DNA of 64,000 nt from Hordeum vulgare subsp. vulgare. Taxonomy: Eukaryota; Streptophyta; Magnoliopsida; Poales; Poaceae. How positions within the stretch are numbered: the stretch's first letter is position 1; each line of letters opens with the position of its first letter. The notes beneath the pieces were generated by a model that was not told where the DNA came from, ran no database searches, and was given only the letters and a program-made list of their open reading frames with translations. A program made the translations under genes and the position numbers. The DNA lies in assembly GCF_904849725.1 (NCBI RefSeq), contig NC_058524.1, positions 507,082,263-507,146,262 on the forward strand, given 5' to 3'. Positions 44,471 to 55,545 of this stretch are shown here, one piece after another.

Positions 44471-46987
44471 TCACAGCGGTGAAGCACGGTGGCTCTGGCT
44501 TGTTTCACGTGGAGGAGGCTCGACGGTAGAAGGGTTGTGCGATGCGTTTCGGGAGATATTCTGCACCAAACATCGTTTGCAATGTGTAGTTAGCATGAGG
44601 ACACTCTTAAGATCACTGCACTGAAATGAAACTACCGTCCCCGCCACGTTAATGACTGGCATCGGCGGAGGGACTTGGCTGCTCTTCTCGCACATAGACT
44701 GTACATTTGGTTTCGACAAGTCAAACTTTTTATTTATTAATGAAACGGACATTCAAATGCAAGATTTGAAATAACATGAAGAAGAAACTTACCACGAAGA
44801 GCTCGTATATGGCCCTGTTAGACGCATCATTCCGTGCCCTCTCCGCCTCCACCAATGCAGTCGTCCTCTCCTCCAGCTCCCTAATTTCCTTATCCTTATC
44901 CGCCATAGCCGTCTGCATTGCCTCTCTCTCTTTCTGAATAGCAGCCTGCAACACAACTCATTGTTAGCAATGTAATCATATTGGTTCCAACGCACAACAT
45001 AATGCGGAAAGATATTGAGTCCATTAAACTAACCTCGATGGCGAGCTCGACTCGCCGTGGACGACGTGTTATCTCCGGACATGAGCTCGTTTGTCATGCC
45101 TTTATCTGCAGGAGAGTGCTAGGACAACGTATAAGGCCGTCTCCAATGGCGATCGAGCCATAGGGCCTCCCGTTGCCAGCTATCATCACCAGCTCTGGAT
45201 CAATAGGCACCTCGCTCGGGTTAAGGTCCTCCCCTTTCCTCGCCTTCCCGTGATCTCTGTACTTCACGAGCTTGTGGTGGGAGGAGATGTTGGTGAAGTA
45301 TTCTGGATGCTCGAGGTCAGACTCAGAGAATGCCTTGACCTTCTTGTATGAGGCAGTATGGGCCATCGCATACATGTCGTACATATGTGGCACCTCCGTC
45401 TTATTGTGACGCGCCTAAAAGAGAGAGAGAGGAAATTGTATTAGTAAAGGGCTCAAGATAGCATTAAGAACGAATTCCATGAGGCATGAAGCAAACCACA
45501 TACCCAGTTCTCGCCAAATTGGATTAAGTTGACGCTCCCTTGATGGTGTGGCACGCCAACCATTTTTCCACGCCTCTCCTTGGTGTTGTTGTGGCTGGCC
45601 TCCCACGTTTCGGAGCACCACTGATCCACCAATACCTCCCAACAATTCATCTTATCCACACACCATCTCGGGGGCACCTAAGTTAATAAAGAGAAATTTG
45701 AGCGCGTAAGAACCAAATTAAGGAAACTAACTACAAAGCCTTAATAATATGTAATTACCTTCATGTAATGTTCCTTCTCCATCTTAGCATCACAGCACTT
45801 CACCTTGTCAATCCTAATACGCCGCGTGGCATAGTAGTCTCGAACAGCCTGCACCCGAGCGTCGTGCCGAAAGTTTTGAACTAGGCAGCGACATTCGGTT
45901 TCGAAAACCTTTGTCGCGTCCTCCTCGTATCCCTCCTCACACCTGTAGTAGGTCTGCAAACAAGACAACACCGATGAGTACAATAAATAGCTATGGTTGA
46001 TTTATAATTGTGTGAAGGAGAAATTTCCCAGAACTTTCGGATCACCATGTCCGCCCTCGTGTCCCACAAAATACCGTCGATCTCCACCTCCGGCGGGGCC
46101 GGGGCACCCAAGTAGTGCTCCCAGGTCATTCCTACCTCTCGCTCCCGACCGGGCAACGTAACAAACCCTGGGAAGTTTTTACGGCAAAGCACACCAAGGA
46201 CGATGTTGGGCTTGCGGACACCCTTGGCAACAATCGAACCCCTACAGTATGACAAATTAAAGCCAAAACAATAGATATTTGAGAAAACGTGAAGGCAAAA
46301 GGTTAAATAAGAGTAAATTAACTTACTTGTCCCCATTTGGCCTAATCGACAACCTCTGCTCGGGGGTCGCTGGCACGAGCGGGAGCCCCGAACTACCACG
46401 CTGGTAGATGGTAGCCCCCTCACCCAGCTCCTCGTCGCTACCAGCATCCCACTAAATCTCTTGGGACGTACCCTCAGCCCTGCTTTGCTCCGGAGTCTCC
46501 TGGAATGAAGCGTCTGGGACACGAGTCTCGTGGGTCGAAGGCTCGTCGACCTGAGGCTCGTCGACCTGAGGCTCGTGAACCGGAGACCATGTAGCCTGCA
46601 CCTCAGACGAATCCACCCTAGAAGTCCTGTGCTCAAGTGAATCATCTTGGGGTGGCGGCAGAGACCGTGTAGCCGCCACCTCAGAAGGCGTGGCAGCCAC
46701 CGCCCTACCTCTCGCGCGGCCACGTGTACCTTTAGTACAACATAAATACCAACATGAGTAATAAAATGTATATAAATACCAATATGCATACAACATGAGT
46801 ACAACATAAATACCAACATAAATACAACGTGTACCTTTAATACCTCTCGGCTTACTCTCACGGGGGGGGCTCCTTGCCGAGTAGAGAGCAACGCTCTCCG
46901 AAGAGGCGAGGCAGGAATGGAAGTACCCATCCCATCACCCGCCGACGAAGAAGGAGCCGCGGAGTGCTTTTGACCCTTTCCCACCAT
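44471..46987 (-). pseudogene. CACTA2 accessory transposase gene (TNPA-like, Transposase_24 type)
   Basis: A multi-exon minus-strand gene. Start at ATG 46985-46987 (MVGKGQKHSAAPSSSAGDGM), then a Pro/Ser/Glu-rich segment (about 46680-46450). Next comes an exon GSIVAKGVRKPNIVLGVLCR with GMTWEHYLGAPAPPEVEID, then TYYRCEEGYEEDATKVFETE, then VDKMNCWEVLVDQWCSETWE. A block VPHMYDMYAMAHTASYKKV follows, then a coiled-coil-like AADK/E-rich stretch (EREAMQTAMADKDKEIRELE, 44815-44950), and the C-terminus to 44471. This is the architecture of plant CACTA TNP1/TNPA proteins, which bind subterminal repeats. Nonsense codons occur at about 46456 and 45100, so it is probably dead. Exon limits are approximate. 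Confidence 0.75.
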
Positions 46988-47171
46988 CTTTCAACACCTG
47001 TCATGACAAACAATAAATGAAATTAGTACAAATAAATACCAACATGAGTAATAAAATGTATATAATTTAAGTGTATCATCGTCATAAATACCAACATGAC
47101 TAATAAAAATTGAATACCTAACATGAACTCAAAATTTATATATAGTATAATAGTTGAACACCTCACATGAA

Positions 47172-50100
47172 CTAATAACAATCGTGCTCGTCTATATATG
47201 CTTCGGGGTCAATAAATGCATCATGATCATCACTATCATCAATAAATGCATCATCATCATCACTATGACGAAGAACATGTGGAAGGCCACCATTATGTAA
47301 TCGTTCAAGAAGTGACAGGTCATCCGCAGCAGTAACCTCTTCTTCTTCCAGCTCTTCCTGTTCGGGCTCAGGGGTTAAGATGGATTCACTGTCGCTGTCT
47401 ACTTCAATGTTCTGGGGTGAAGTAGAGCGGTTCTTGAAACATTTCTTGGACATACGTGTTTCTTGGAAGAATTCTCCTTCATATGTGTCTGGGTTAATGT
47501 GAGGTTCGTAATCCTCTTCATTGAGGGTAGGTGGTCTAAAATGTGGTGGCACTTCATAAACGACATCCCAACCTTTGAGATTTGGATCAGTTTGGAAGGC
47601 CCACGGTAGATAGAAAACTTGTGTCGCCTGTTGAGCCGTAATATAGACATCGGGAACATCTAAGTGGGTGTTTTGGTTGATTTCGACTAGTCCTATATGT
47701 TCATGAGTCCTTCTAGTCTCCCTCGGCTCAAACCAATAACATTTGAAGACTACGACGGTCGGTGGGTTTTCACCATAGAATAGAAGTTCATAAATTGCTT
47801 CAACTCTTCCATAATACTCGGTGTCTCCTTCACCGATAGCAGAGATAGAATAATTTGTAGTCTTTTGGTCGGGCATAGATAGCTCTTTGCCAAAGGTACG
47901 AAAGTGATACCCATTGAGGTTGTCTTTGTCAAATGAACGGACCTTATAGTCAAAACCATTAGCGACTTGTCTCAACTCGGCGTCCATAGACTCTGCATCA
48001 TCCTACAAGTTTAATACCAAAGAATGGATGCATTAGCCGCAAATTAGACCAAGAAATCAAATGGGCCCTTAATGGTAATTAATTACCCTTTGTTTGAACC
48101 AAGAGATGAAACCGGGATAGTAGCCTCCATGCTTTGCGAGAAGCTCATACTCTTCGACGGAATCCTTTTCGATGACCGCTCCATCCAAGAATTCGGCGAC
48201 GTATCAACTATATCAAATATCCGGGAATAAGAGTAGTTCATAGCAATTAGAAGTTGTGGAACAATAAATTACCGAGAATTTACTCGATGTACGGCCGCAC
48301 TTCTGTTAGGTTGGTGAAGATATACAAAGAAATGGTCCGCCATTCTTCGACATCCAGCGACTTCCCTTTCGAAGCACCGGAAGGTGCGAGCTTACCTTTG
48401 AATAGGCTGAGGTTGGATCGAACATTTTTTGGATTGCCATCATTGTACCGAGGCTTCAGGTTATGCAAATGATGATTTTTGGCTTCGTAGTGTGCTGTCA
48501 CGAAGTTTGGCGCCTCCTCGGTAATGAATGCCTTGGCCATCGATGCTTCAATTCTACGTTTATTTTTACACTTAGGTCGAAGCGTCTTCTACATCCTCTC
48601 AGTTGAGTAGCACCATCGATTTTGAACGGGCCCCCCCATTCTTGCCTCGGTCAGGAGATGCAAAATCAAATGTTGCATTGGATTAAAGAAGCCCGGTGGA
48701 AAGATCTTTTCTAATTTGCAGATCAACTCCGGCGCCAACTCTTCCATTTCATCTAGCACGCCAGGCGATAGTTCTTTCGCACAAAGAGAACGGAAGAAAT
48801 AGCTCAGCTCTGCCAGTACTAGCCATTCATCCTCAGGGATAAATCCACACAATATCACCGGCATTACCCGCTCAATCCATATAAGCCAATCATGACTCTT
48901 GAGCCGAAATATTTTCAATTTCTCAAGACTCGCTCCCCTCTTTAGATTCGCAACATACCCATCGGGGAACATCAACCGCATTTTCACCCACAATAGCATT
49001 TCCCTCATAGCTGGCCTTTCAAGATTGAACCATGCCTTTGGCTTCGCTATGCTTTGCTTTCCTTTCCGTTGTCGCAAGTTTTGCAACGGTCTATCACATA
49101 GAGCCTACAGGTTGATTCTAGCCTTAGGATTATCTTTTGACTTCTCCTCTATGCCGAACAATGTACCAAAAATGGCCTCCGCAATATTCTTTTCAGTGTG
49201 CATCACGTCAATGTTGTGTGGGCAAAGGAGGTCTTTGAAGTAAGGCAGATCCCATAAGCATGACTTGTGAGTCCAGGCGTGTTCCGTATTATACCCTTTG
49301 AAGTATCCTGGATGCAAAGGATCAGGCTCGAGAGTGTTTAACTGATCAAGGGTCTGTTGGCCTGTCAACGCAGATGGTGCAGTGTTTTTGACAACTCTAC
49401 CTTTGATGAAATTCTTCTTGTCTTTTCTGAACTTATGGTCAGGATCCAGGAATTGTCTATGCATGTCGAAGCAAGAATACTTGCGACCAGGCTGCAGCCA
49501 ACGGAACTTAAGAGCTGCCTTGCATGTGGTGCACGGGAACCTTCCTTGCACACACCAGCCAGCGAATAGCGCAAACGCCGGATAATCATGCGTCGAGTAC
49601 ATGTACCACACATGCATTTTGAAATTTGTTTTGGTAGCTGCGTCGTAGGTCTTGATCCCATTATCCCAGGCTTCTTGCAACTCATCCTTAAGCGGCTGCA
49701 TGTACACATTTATATTCTTCCCCGGATAGTTGGGCCGTGGAATTATCAATGTCAGGAAAATGTTCTTTCTTTTCATAATCTCTCCGGGTGGCAAATTTCG
49801 TGGAATGACAAATACAGGCCAACAACTGTATTGTGCTGCCGTCATACCATACACATTGAACCCATCCGTGCTGATGGCAACTCTAGGTTGCCTTGGATCT
49901 TCCGATTTATCCTTATGTAATGCATCGAAGTGCCTCCACGCAAAACCATCTGAAGTGTGTACCAGCATCTTGTTCCCATCCGCATCTAGTTCGGTTCTTT
50001 TGCCCAATTTGTGCCATGTCATCTGTCTAGCCGTCTCTTCGACCATGAAAAGACGTTGAAGTCTTGGTACGATTGGCAGATACCGAAGAACATTAATGGG

Positions 50101-50850
50101 GATTTTGGTCTGATTCTTCTCACCCATGTCGTTGTCTACCACAATATACCTGGAAGAATTGCAAATGGGGCAATAGTTCAAGGCCGCATACTCAAGCCTA
50201 AATAAGGCACATCCATTCTCACAGGCATGTATCTTCTCATAGGGCATCTTAAGTACACGGAGGATTTTCTCTTATTGGTACAGGTTTGCAGGCAGTACAT
50301 GGCCTTTGGGTAGAAAGCATCCAAATATCGTCATCATCGCGTCGTAGCATTCTCTACCTAGGTTGAATTGAGCCTTCAGAGCCATCACTTGCACGATGGC
50401 ATCCAGCTGACAAAGCTCAGTCTGCTCGTGGAGAGGACGTTTTGAAGACTCCAACATTTCATAGAAGGCCTTTGCAGATTCCTCGATCTCATCGTCTGAA
50501 TCCCGAGCATCATCAAAGTCTTGCACCATGTCTTCAATCCCGGTACCATGCTCGTCTGTGCGATGACGAATCACCTCAGCTCTGGCACGTTGGTCAGACT
50601 CACCATGAAAAGTCCACACCGTATAATTAGGCGTAAAACCCCACTTCTGCAGGTGTTTACCCATTTCAAACTCTGTCTGCTTTTTCCAGTTGTCGTAGTT
50701 GGGATAGGGGCACCATGTTTTTTGCTGGCCATTTTCAAATGCGGCTCTCACAAACCCCCTGGTTTTTGTTAGCCATTCATGGGTCATGTCTTTCTGACTA
50801 GGGTGACCAGTGTACATCCAAGCACGATCACTCTTGTTTCCTAGCTACCT
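47172..50850 (-). pseudogene. CACTA2 transposase (TNPD-like), with in-frame nonsense codons
   Basis: N to C: a Transpos_assoc domain (WMYTGHPSQKDMTHEWLTKT, from about 50825); a Transposase_21 domain (TSDGFAWRHFDALHKDKS, VAISTDGFNVYGMT, PHNIDVMHTEKNIAEAIFGT, 49105-50247); and a DUF4218 domain (LKSHDWLIWIERVMPVILCG, FFRSLCAKELSPGVLDEMEE). A second exon near 48090-48205 and a last exon 47172-48003 with DUF4216 (YWFEPRETRRTHEHIGLVEI) and an acidic tail follow. The first exon stays in one frame from 50817 to 48280, with stops at 50272-50274, 49105-49107, 48587-48589 and 48280-48282. The enzyme cuts and rejoins the element's ends. With four nonsense codons and little else wrong, decay is recent. 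Confidence 0.88.
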
Positions 50851-50973
50851 ATGGGGCACAAGAAATAAATATATAATTCATCATCTATATTCATACGCTA
50901 ATCAAGTTTGTCAGTTTTATTACGTTCATGCAACCTACACGCTAATAGGTAAAGATAGGTCCTAATCCCACCC

Positions 50974-51184
50974 GAGTATGTGTAGACTGGGTTCGTTTTC
51001 CCATGCTCTGCTCCAGATGCGATGCAGAATTTCGGCAGCACCTCCCCGCTGTTCTCCTGATACACGTCTCGGCAAGAAGCAGAGAGGATGTGTACCCGGA
51101 GAACAACAGGGGAGGCACTGACGAAATTCCGCATCGGATCCGGAGCACAGCATACGGGAAAACAAACCCAATATACACATACTC
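50974..51184. repeat. Inverted repeat upstream of TNPD
   Basis: Arms 50974-51069 and 51085-51184, about 15-bp spacer, roughly 80% similar by eye (GAGTATGTGTAGACTGGGTT against GAGTATGTGTATATTGGGTT on the opposite strand). It lies a few hundred bases before the transposase start, in the presumed promoter. It could be a regulatory hairpin, a small MITE-like insertion, or an siRNA source. Confidence 0.7.
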
Positions 51185-51579
51185 AGGATGGCGGTTATAA
51201 ATATGCAAAGAAATGCATATTTATAGATGTTGCCCTTTCGAATGGGAGACGCATACTGGTCACGCATACTCATGATTGAAGAAACCTATAGCTAGCAAGT
51301 TTCATCAGCACGAAGACCGGGACAGAGCAAATTAAGGGGGTAGGAGGAGAAGTCATTTGTGCTCACCAACAAACGCAAGGGCGGAGCTCGTCCAACGCAC
51401 GTGGAGGTCGTCGAACAACTGCACATTGAAATTCACACGATCAACACAAATACGGTGTTTTTGTAATTAACATAATCGGAAAATATGTGACCTAACTCAT
51501 AATTTACAAAACTATGACCTCGTGGGCCTGTGGAAGGCCGAAAAGCACCTTCTCGTTCAAAAGAAGGCGGAAGAGGTGT

Positions 51580-51878
51580 CGAGGGTCGGGGCTTAGTGGC
51601 GTCGGGAGTCAGTGCCGTCGAGGGTCGGTGGTGTCGGGTGTCGGTGGCATTGGGGGTCGGGAGGTTAGTGGCGTCGGTTGTGAGGGGTCAGTGGCGTCGG
51701 GGGTCCAGGGTCAGTGACGTCGGGTGTCAGTGGCGTTGGGGGTCGGGGGTTGGTGGCGTCGAGCGTCGGGGGTCGGGAGTCATGGGCCGAGGGTCTGGGT
51801 AGGGGGGCAGTGGCGTCGGGGGTCAGTGGCGTCGGGGGTCGGGGGTCGGGGGTCAGTGGCATCGGGGATCGATGGTCG
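51580..51878. repeat. G-rich minisatellite GTCGGGGGTCAGTGGC type
   Basis: Short irregular units of GGTCGGGGGTC and AGTGGCGTC repeated more than 20 times. It resumes at 53689-53750 after the inserted solo LTR. Frames in it are repeat artefacts. Confidence 0.85.
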
Positions 51879-53688
51879 TGTTGGGGAACCTCGCATAGGA
51901 AACAAAAATTTTCCTACGCGCACGAAGACCTATCATGGTGATACCCATCTACGAGAGGGGATTTCCGATCTACGTACCCTTGTAGACTGCACAGCAGAAG
52001 CGTTAAGAAATGCGGTTGATGTAGTGGAACGTCCTCACGTCCCTCGATCCGCCCCACGAACCATCCCGCGATCAGTCCCACGATCTAGTGTCGAACGGAC
52101 GACACCTCCGCCTTCAGCACATGTACAGCTCGACGATGATCTCGGCCTTCTTGATCCAGCAAGAGAGATGGAGAGGTAGATGAGTTCTCCGGCAGCGTGA
52201 CGGCGCTCCGGAGGTTGGTGATGATCTTATCTCAGCACGGCTCCGCCCGAGCTCCGCAGAAACGCGATCTAGTGGTAAAACCGTGGAGATATTTGGTCGG
52301 GCTGCCGTGGCAAAGTTGTCTCAGATCAGCCCTAATACCTCAGTATATATAGGAGGGACGGAGGGGAGGAGGCAGCCTCAAACCCTCAAGGTTTGGCCGA
52401 AATTTGAGGTGGAGGAGTCCTACTCCAATCCTACTTGGAGTAGGATTCCACCTTCCCACTTGGAAACTCTTTCCACCTTGTGTTTTTCCCTTCTCAAACC
52501 TTATGGGCCTTAGTGGGAACTTATTCCAGCCCACTAGGGGCTGGTTTATCTCTTCCCATAGCCCATGAGACCCCTTGGGGCGTGACACCCCTCTCGATGG
52601 TCCCCGTCACCCATCCCGGCACTCCCGGTACACTACCGATGAGCCCGAAACGTTTCCGGTAATGCCCGAAAACTTTCCGGTAACCAAATGAGGTCATCCT
52701 ATATATCAATCTTCGTCTCCGGATCATTCCGGAAACGCTCGTGACGTCTGTGATCCCATCCGGGACTCCGAACAACATTCAGTAACCAACCATATAACTC
52801 AAATACGCATAAAACATCGTCGAACCTTAAGTGTGCAGACCCGGCGGGTTCGAGAACTATGTAGACATGACCCGAGGGACTCCTCGGTCAATATCCAATA
52901 GCAGGACCAGGATGCCCATATTGGATCCTACATATTCCGAAGATCTTTATCGGTTGAACCTCAAAGCCAAGGATTCATATAATCCCGTATGTCATTCCCT
53001 TTGTCCTTCGGTATGTTACTTGCCCGAGATTCGATCGTCGGTATCCGCATACCTATTTCAATCTCGTTTACCGGCAAGTCTCTTTACTCGTTCCGTAATA
53101 CAAGATCCCACAACTTACACTAAGTCACATTGCTTGCAAGGCTTGTGTGTGATGTTGTATTACCGAGTGGGCCCCGAGATACCTCTCCATCACACGGAGT
53201 GACAAATCCCAGTCTCGATCCATACTAACTCAACGAACACCTTCGGAGATACCTCTGGAGCATCTTTATAGTCACCCAGTTACGTTGCGACGTTTGATAC
53301 ACACAAAGCATTCCTCCGGTGTCAGTGAGTTATATGATCTCATGGTCATAGGAACAAATACTTGACACGCAGAAAACAGTAGCAACAAAATGACACGATC
53401 AACATGCTACGTCTATTAGTTTTGGGTCTAGTCCATCACATGATTCTCCTAATGATGTGATCATGTTATCAAGTAACAACACTTGCCTATGGCTAGGAAT
53501 CCTTGACCATCTTTGATCAACGAGCTAGTCAACTAGAGGCTTACTAGGGATAGTGTTTTGTCTATGTATCCACACAAGTATTGTGTTTCCAATCAATACA
53601 ATTGTAGCATGGATAATAAATGATTATCATGAACTAAGAAATATAATAATAACTAATTTATTATTGCCTCTAGGGCATATTTCCAACA
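51879..53688 (-). mobile_element. Copia solo LTR (1810 bp) in CACTA2
   Basis: On the minus strand it begins TGTTGGAAATATGCCCTAGA, like the Angela/BARE-1 LTR, and ends GGTTCCCCAACA. An exact 5-bp duplication GGTCG flanks it (51874-51878 and 53689-53693). No internal region, so a solo LTR made by recombination. It shares only part of the Angela LTR's interior and is a related but separate family. The stretch 52340-52780, with GC-rich and TATA-like motifs, is the LTR core. Confidence 0.92.
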
Positions 53689-53754
53689 GGTCGGGGGTCA
53701 GTGACGTCGGGCGTCAGGGGTCGGGGGTCGAGGGTCAGTTTCGGGGTGCCGGGG

Positions 53755-54095
53755 TTCCCTTTTCCTCTTCTTTCTTCTTCTCCTCTCTCCTCTTTTTCTT
53801 CTTCTTCTTCTTCTTTTCTTCTTCTTCTTCTTATTATTATTCTTCTTCTTTTTCTTGTTCTTCTTCTTTTTTCTCCTCCTCCTCCCCTCCTCTTTTTCTC
53901 CTCCTATTCTTTTTCTTCTTCTTCTTCTTCTTCTTCTTCTTCTTCTTTCTCCTCCTCCTCTTCCTCCTCCTCCTCCTCCTCCTCTTCTTCTTCTTCTTCT
54001 TCTTCTCCTTCTTCTTTTCGTTCTTCTTCTAATTATTTTCTTCTTTTCCTTTTTTCTTTTTCATTTTTTTCCTTCTGCTTTTCCTCTTTTTTTCT
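53755..54095. repeat. Polypyrimidine (TTC/TCC) tract in CACTA2
   Basis: About 340 bp almost entirely C and T on the + strand, then CTAACCTAACTAACTAACC-type sequence to about 54190. Long Ser/Phe-rich frames over it are spurious. It mirrors the composition of the hairpin arms in the left array. Confidence 0.9.
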
Positions 54096-54234
54096 TCTAA
54101 CCTAACTAACTAACCTAATTAGCCTAATAATCTAACCAAATAAACTAACTAAATTACCCTATATATAATAAAAAAACTAACCTAATAAACTAACTAAGGT
54201 AATTAACTTTTTTAAAAAGAAAAAGAAGAAGAAC

Positions 54235-54746
54235 TCACCGCGGTGGACGACGGCTGGGGGCGGCTGCGGCGGCGGTGGACGACGGCGGGGGGCAGGGGCG
54301 CGCGGCAGGGGGCTCGCCGCGGGGAGGGGCTCGCCGTGGGGGAGGGGGGGCTCGCCGCGGGGAGGGGCTCGCCGCGGGGAGCGGGTCGCCATGGAGAGAG
54401 ACAGTGAGCGAGACAGTGGTCGGGGGGAAGAGAAAGTGAGCGAGGAGGGGGTTAACGGCCGTTATAGGGCGGCACCTTTGTCGTCCGCCCCCCGACGGCA
54501 AATTGCCCATTGGCAGACGGCAAAGGCCCCCGGATTTCGGACTCGGCAGGCATGGGACCCACCCGTCCTCTTTGTCATCTGCCCTGGGTCTCTGTGCCGT
54601 CCGCTGGCAGACGGCAAAGGGCCGACACATGGCAAATAGTATTTTTGCCATGTGTCACTCCATTGTCGTCTGCCTTGTGTAAACTGATGGCAAAGAGGTT
54701 CTTTGCTGTCAGCCAGCAGACAGCAAAGAACTGGATTCCAGTAGTG
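54235..54746. repeat. Right subterminal region of CACTA2
   Basis: A GC-rich CTCGCCGCGGGGAGGGG repeat (54300-54385), then many GACGGCAAA/TTTGCCGTC motifs up to the inverted terminal end GGATTCCAGTAGTG. It shares the motif of the left end. Confidence 0.85.
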
Positions 54747-55014
54747 AATCCAGAAAAATCCACGTAACTTTTTAGAGCATTTGGAGATGTGCAGAATAGT
54801 GGACTAGGATTTGCTCCTTTTCCAGTCTAGAATTCCAGCTGCCTGAATTCTCCCTCTTCAAATAAACCTTGCAAAATAAGAGAGAAAAGGCTTAAATTTG
54901 GTACCACAAGTAATATAACAGCCCAAGAAGCAACAAATATCAACATCAAAGCATGATGCAAAATGGATGTATCAGGGGCTAATGTATGATTATATTCAAA
55001 GTCATACAAAATTC

Positions 55015-55487
55015 AAGACTCGGATCATCTTTCAAAAGATGACCCGGCCCTTGGGGGCTACAGGTTGAAGATTTTCTCTAAATACAAGACCCGGCTCATC
55101 TTTCAAAAGATGTCCCAGCCCTTGAGGGCTACAAGTTGAAGTTTTTCTCTAAATACAAGACCCGGCTCATCTTTCAAACGATGACCCGGCCCTTGGGGGC
55201 TACAGGTTGAAATTTTTCTCTAAATACAAGACCCGGCTCATCTTTCAAAAGATGACCCGGCCCTTGGGGGCTACAGGTTGAAGTTTTTCTCTAAATACAA
55301 GACCCGGCTCATCTTTCAAAAGATGACCCGGCCCTTGGGGGCTACAGGTTGAAGTTTTTCTCTAAATACAAGACCCGACTCATCTTTCAAAAGATGACCC
55401 GGCCCTTGGGGGCTACATGTTGAAGTTTTTCTCTAAATACAAGACCCGGCTCATCTTTCAAAAGATGACCCGGCCCTTGGGGGCTAT
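55015..55487. repeat. 71-bp tandem array in T2 antisense region
   Basis: Seven units of 70-72 bp, landmark GACCCGGCTCATC at 55089, 55159, 55230, 55301, 55372 and 55443 (first unit 55017). Each unit has CTCATCTTTCAAAAGATGA, a near-palindrome, and CCCTTGGGGGCTACAGG. It lies in what should be an intron of the antisense gene. Confidence 0.9.
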
Positions 55488-55545
55488 GGGCAGATACGGG
55501 CTAACAGACATTGCAACAAAAAATATTTCATCAAGCAAGACTTGT

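Larger units (their letters stand above)
37593..54746 (-). mobile_element. CACTA2: large CACTA transposon with transposase genes
   Basis: 17.15 kb. Terminal inverted repeats CACTACTGAAATTCAG (left) and CACTACTGGAATCCAG (right, inverted). Flanking 3-bp GAT (37590-37592) and AAT (54747-54749) match at two of three bases, and the S3 LTR resumes cleanly. Subterminal regions are filled with GACGGCAAAG/CTTTGCCGTC motifs. Both transposase genes are on the minus strand, so the right end is the 5' end. Nested inside are a Helitron-like insert and a Copia solo LTR. Long tandem arrays lie at each side of the genes. Confidence 0.93.
36292..54974 (-). mobile_element. S3: solo LTR of a Gypsy-type element, split by CACTA2
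   Basis: LTR sequence 36292-37592 and 54747-54974 (about 1529 bp). Read on the minus strand it begins TGATACATCCATTTTGCATC and ends GTGGGTCATCG, one base from the normal CA end. GGGGC is duplicated exactly on both sides (36287-36291 and 54975-54979). No internal region or second LTR is present, so it arose by LTR-LTR recombination. It lies in the antisense gene of T2. The family is distinct from S2, M1 and P1; it resembles an abundant Triticeae Gypsy LTR I cannot name with confidence. Confidence 0.88.

Noticed and set aside
51501..51941. Gly/Val/Ser-rich frames on both strands
   Set aside because: Translations of the G-rich minisatellite.
53553..54105. 159- and 134-codon Ser/Phe-rich frames
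   Set aside because: Simple polypyrimidine sequence, open in all three frames.
55015..55487. Regular repeats that resemble a CRISPR array
   Set aside because: The units are contiguous 71-bp tandem copies without variable spacers, in a plant retrotransposon; no cas gene.
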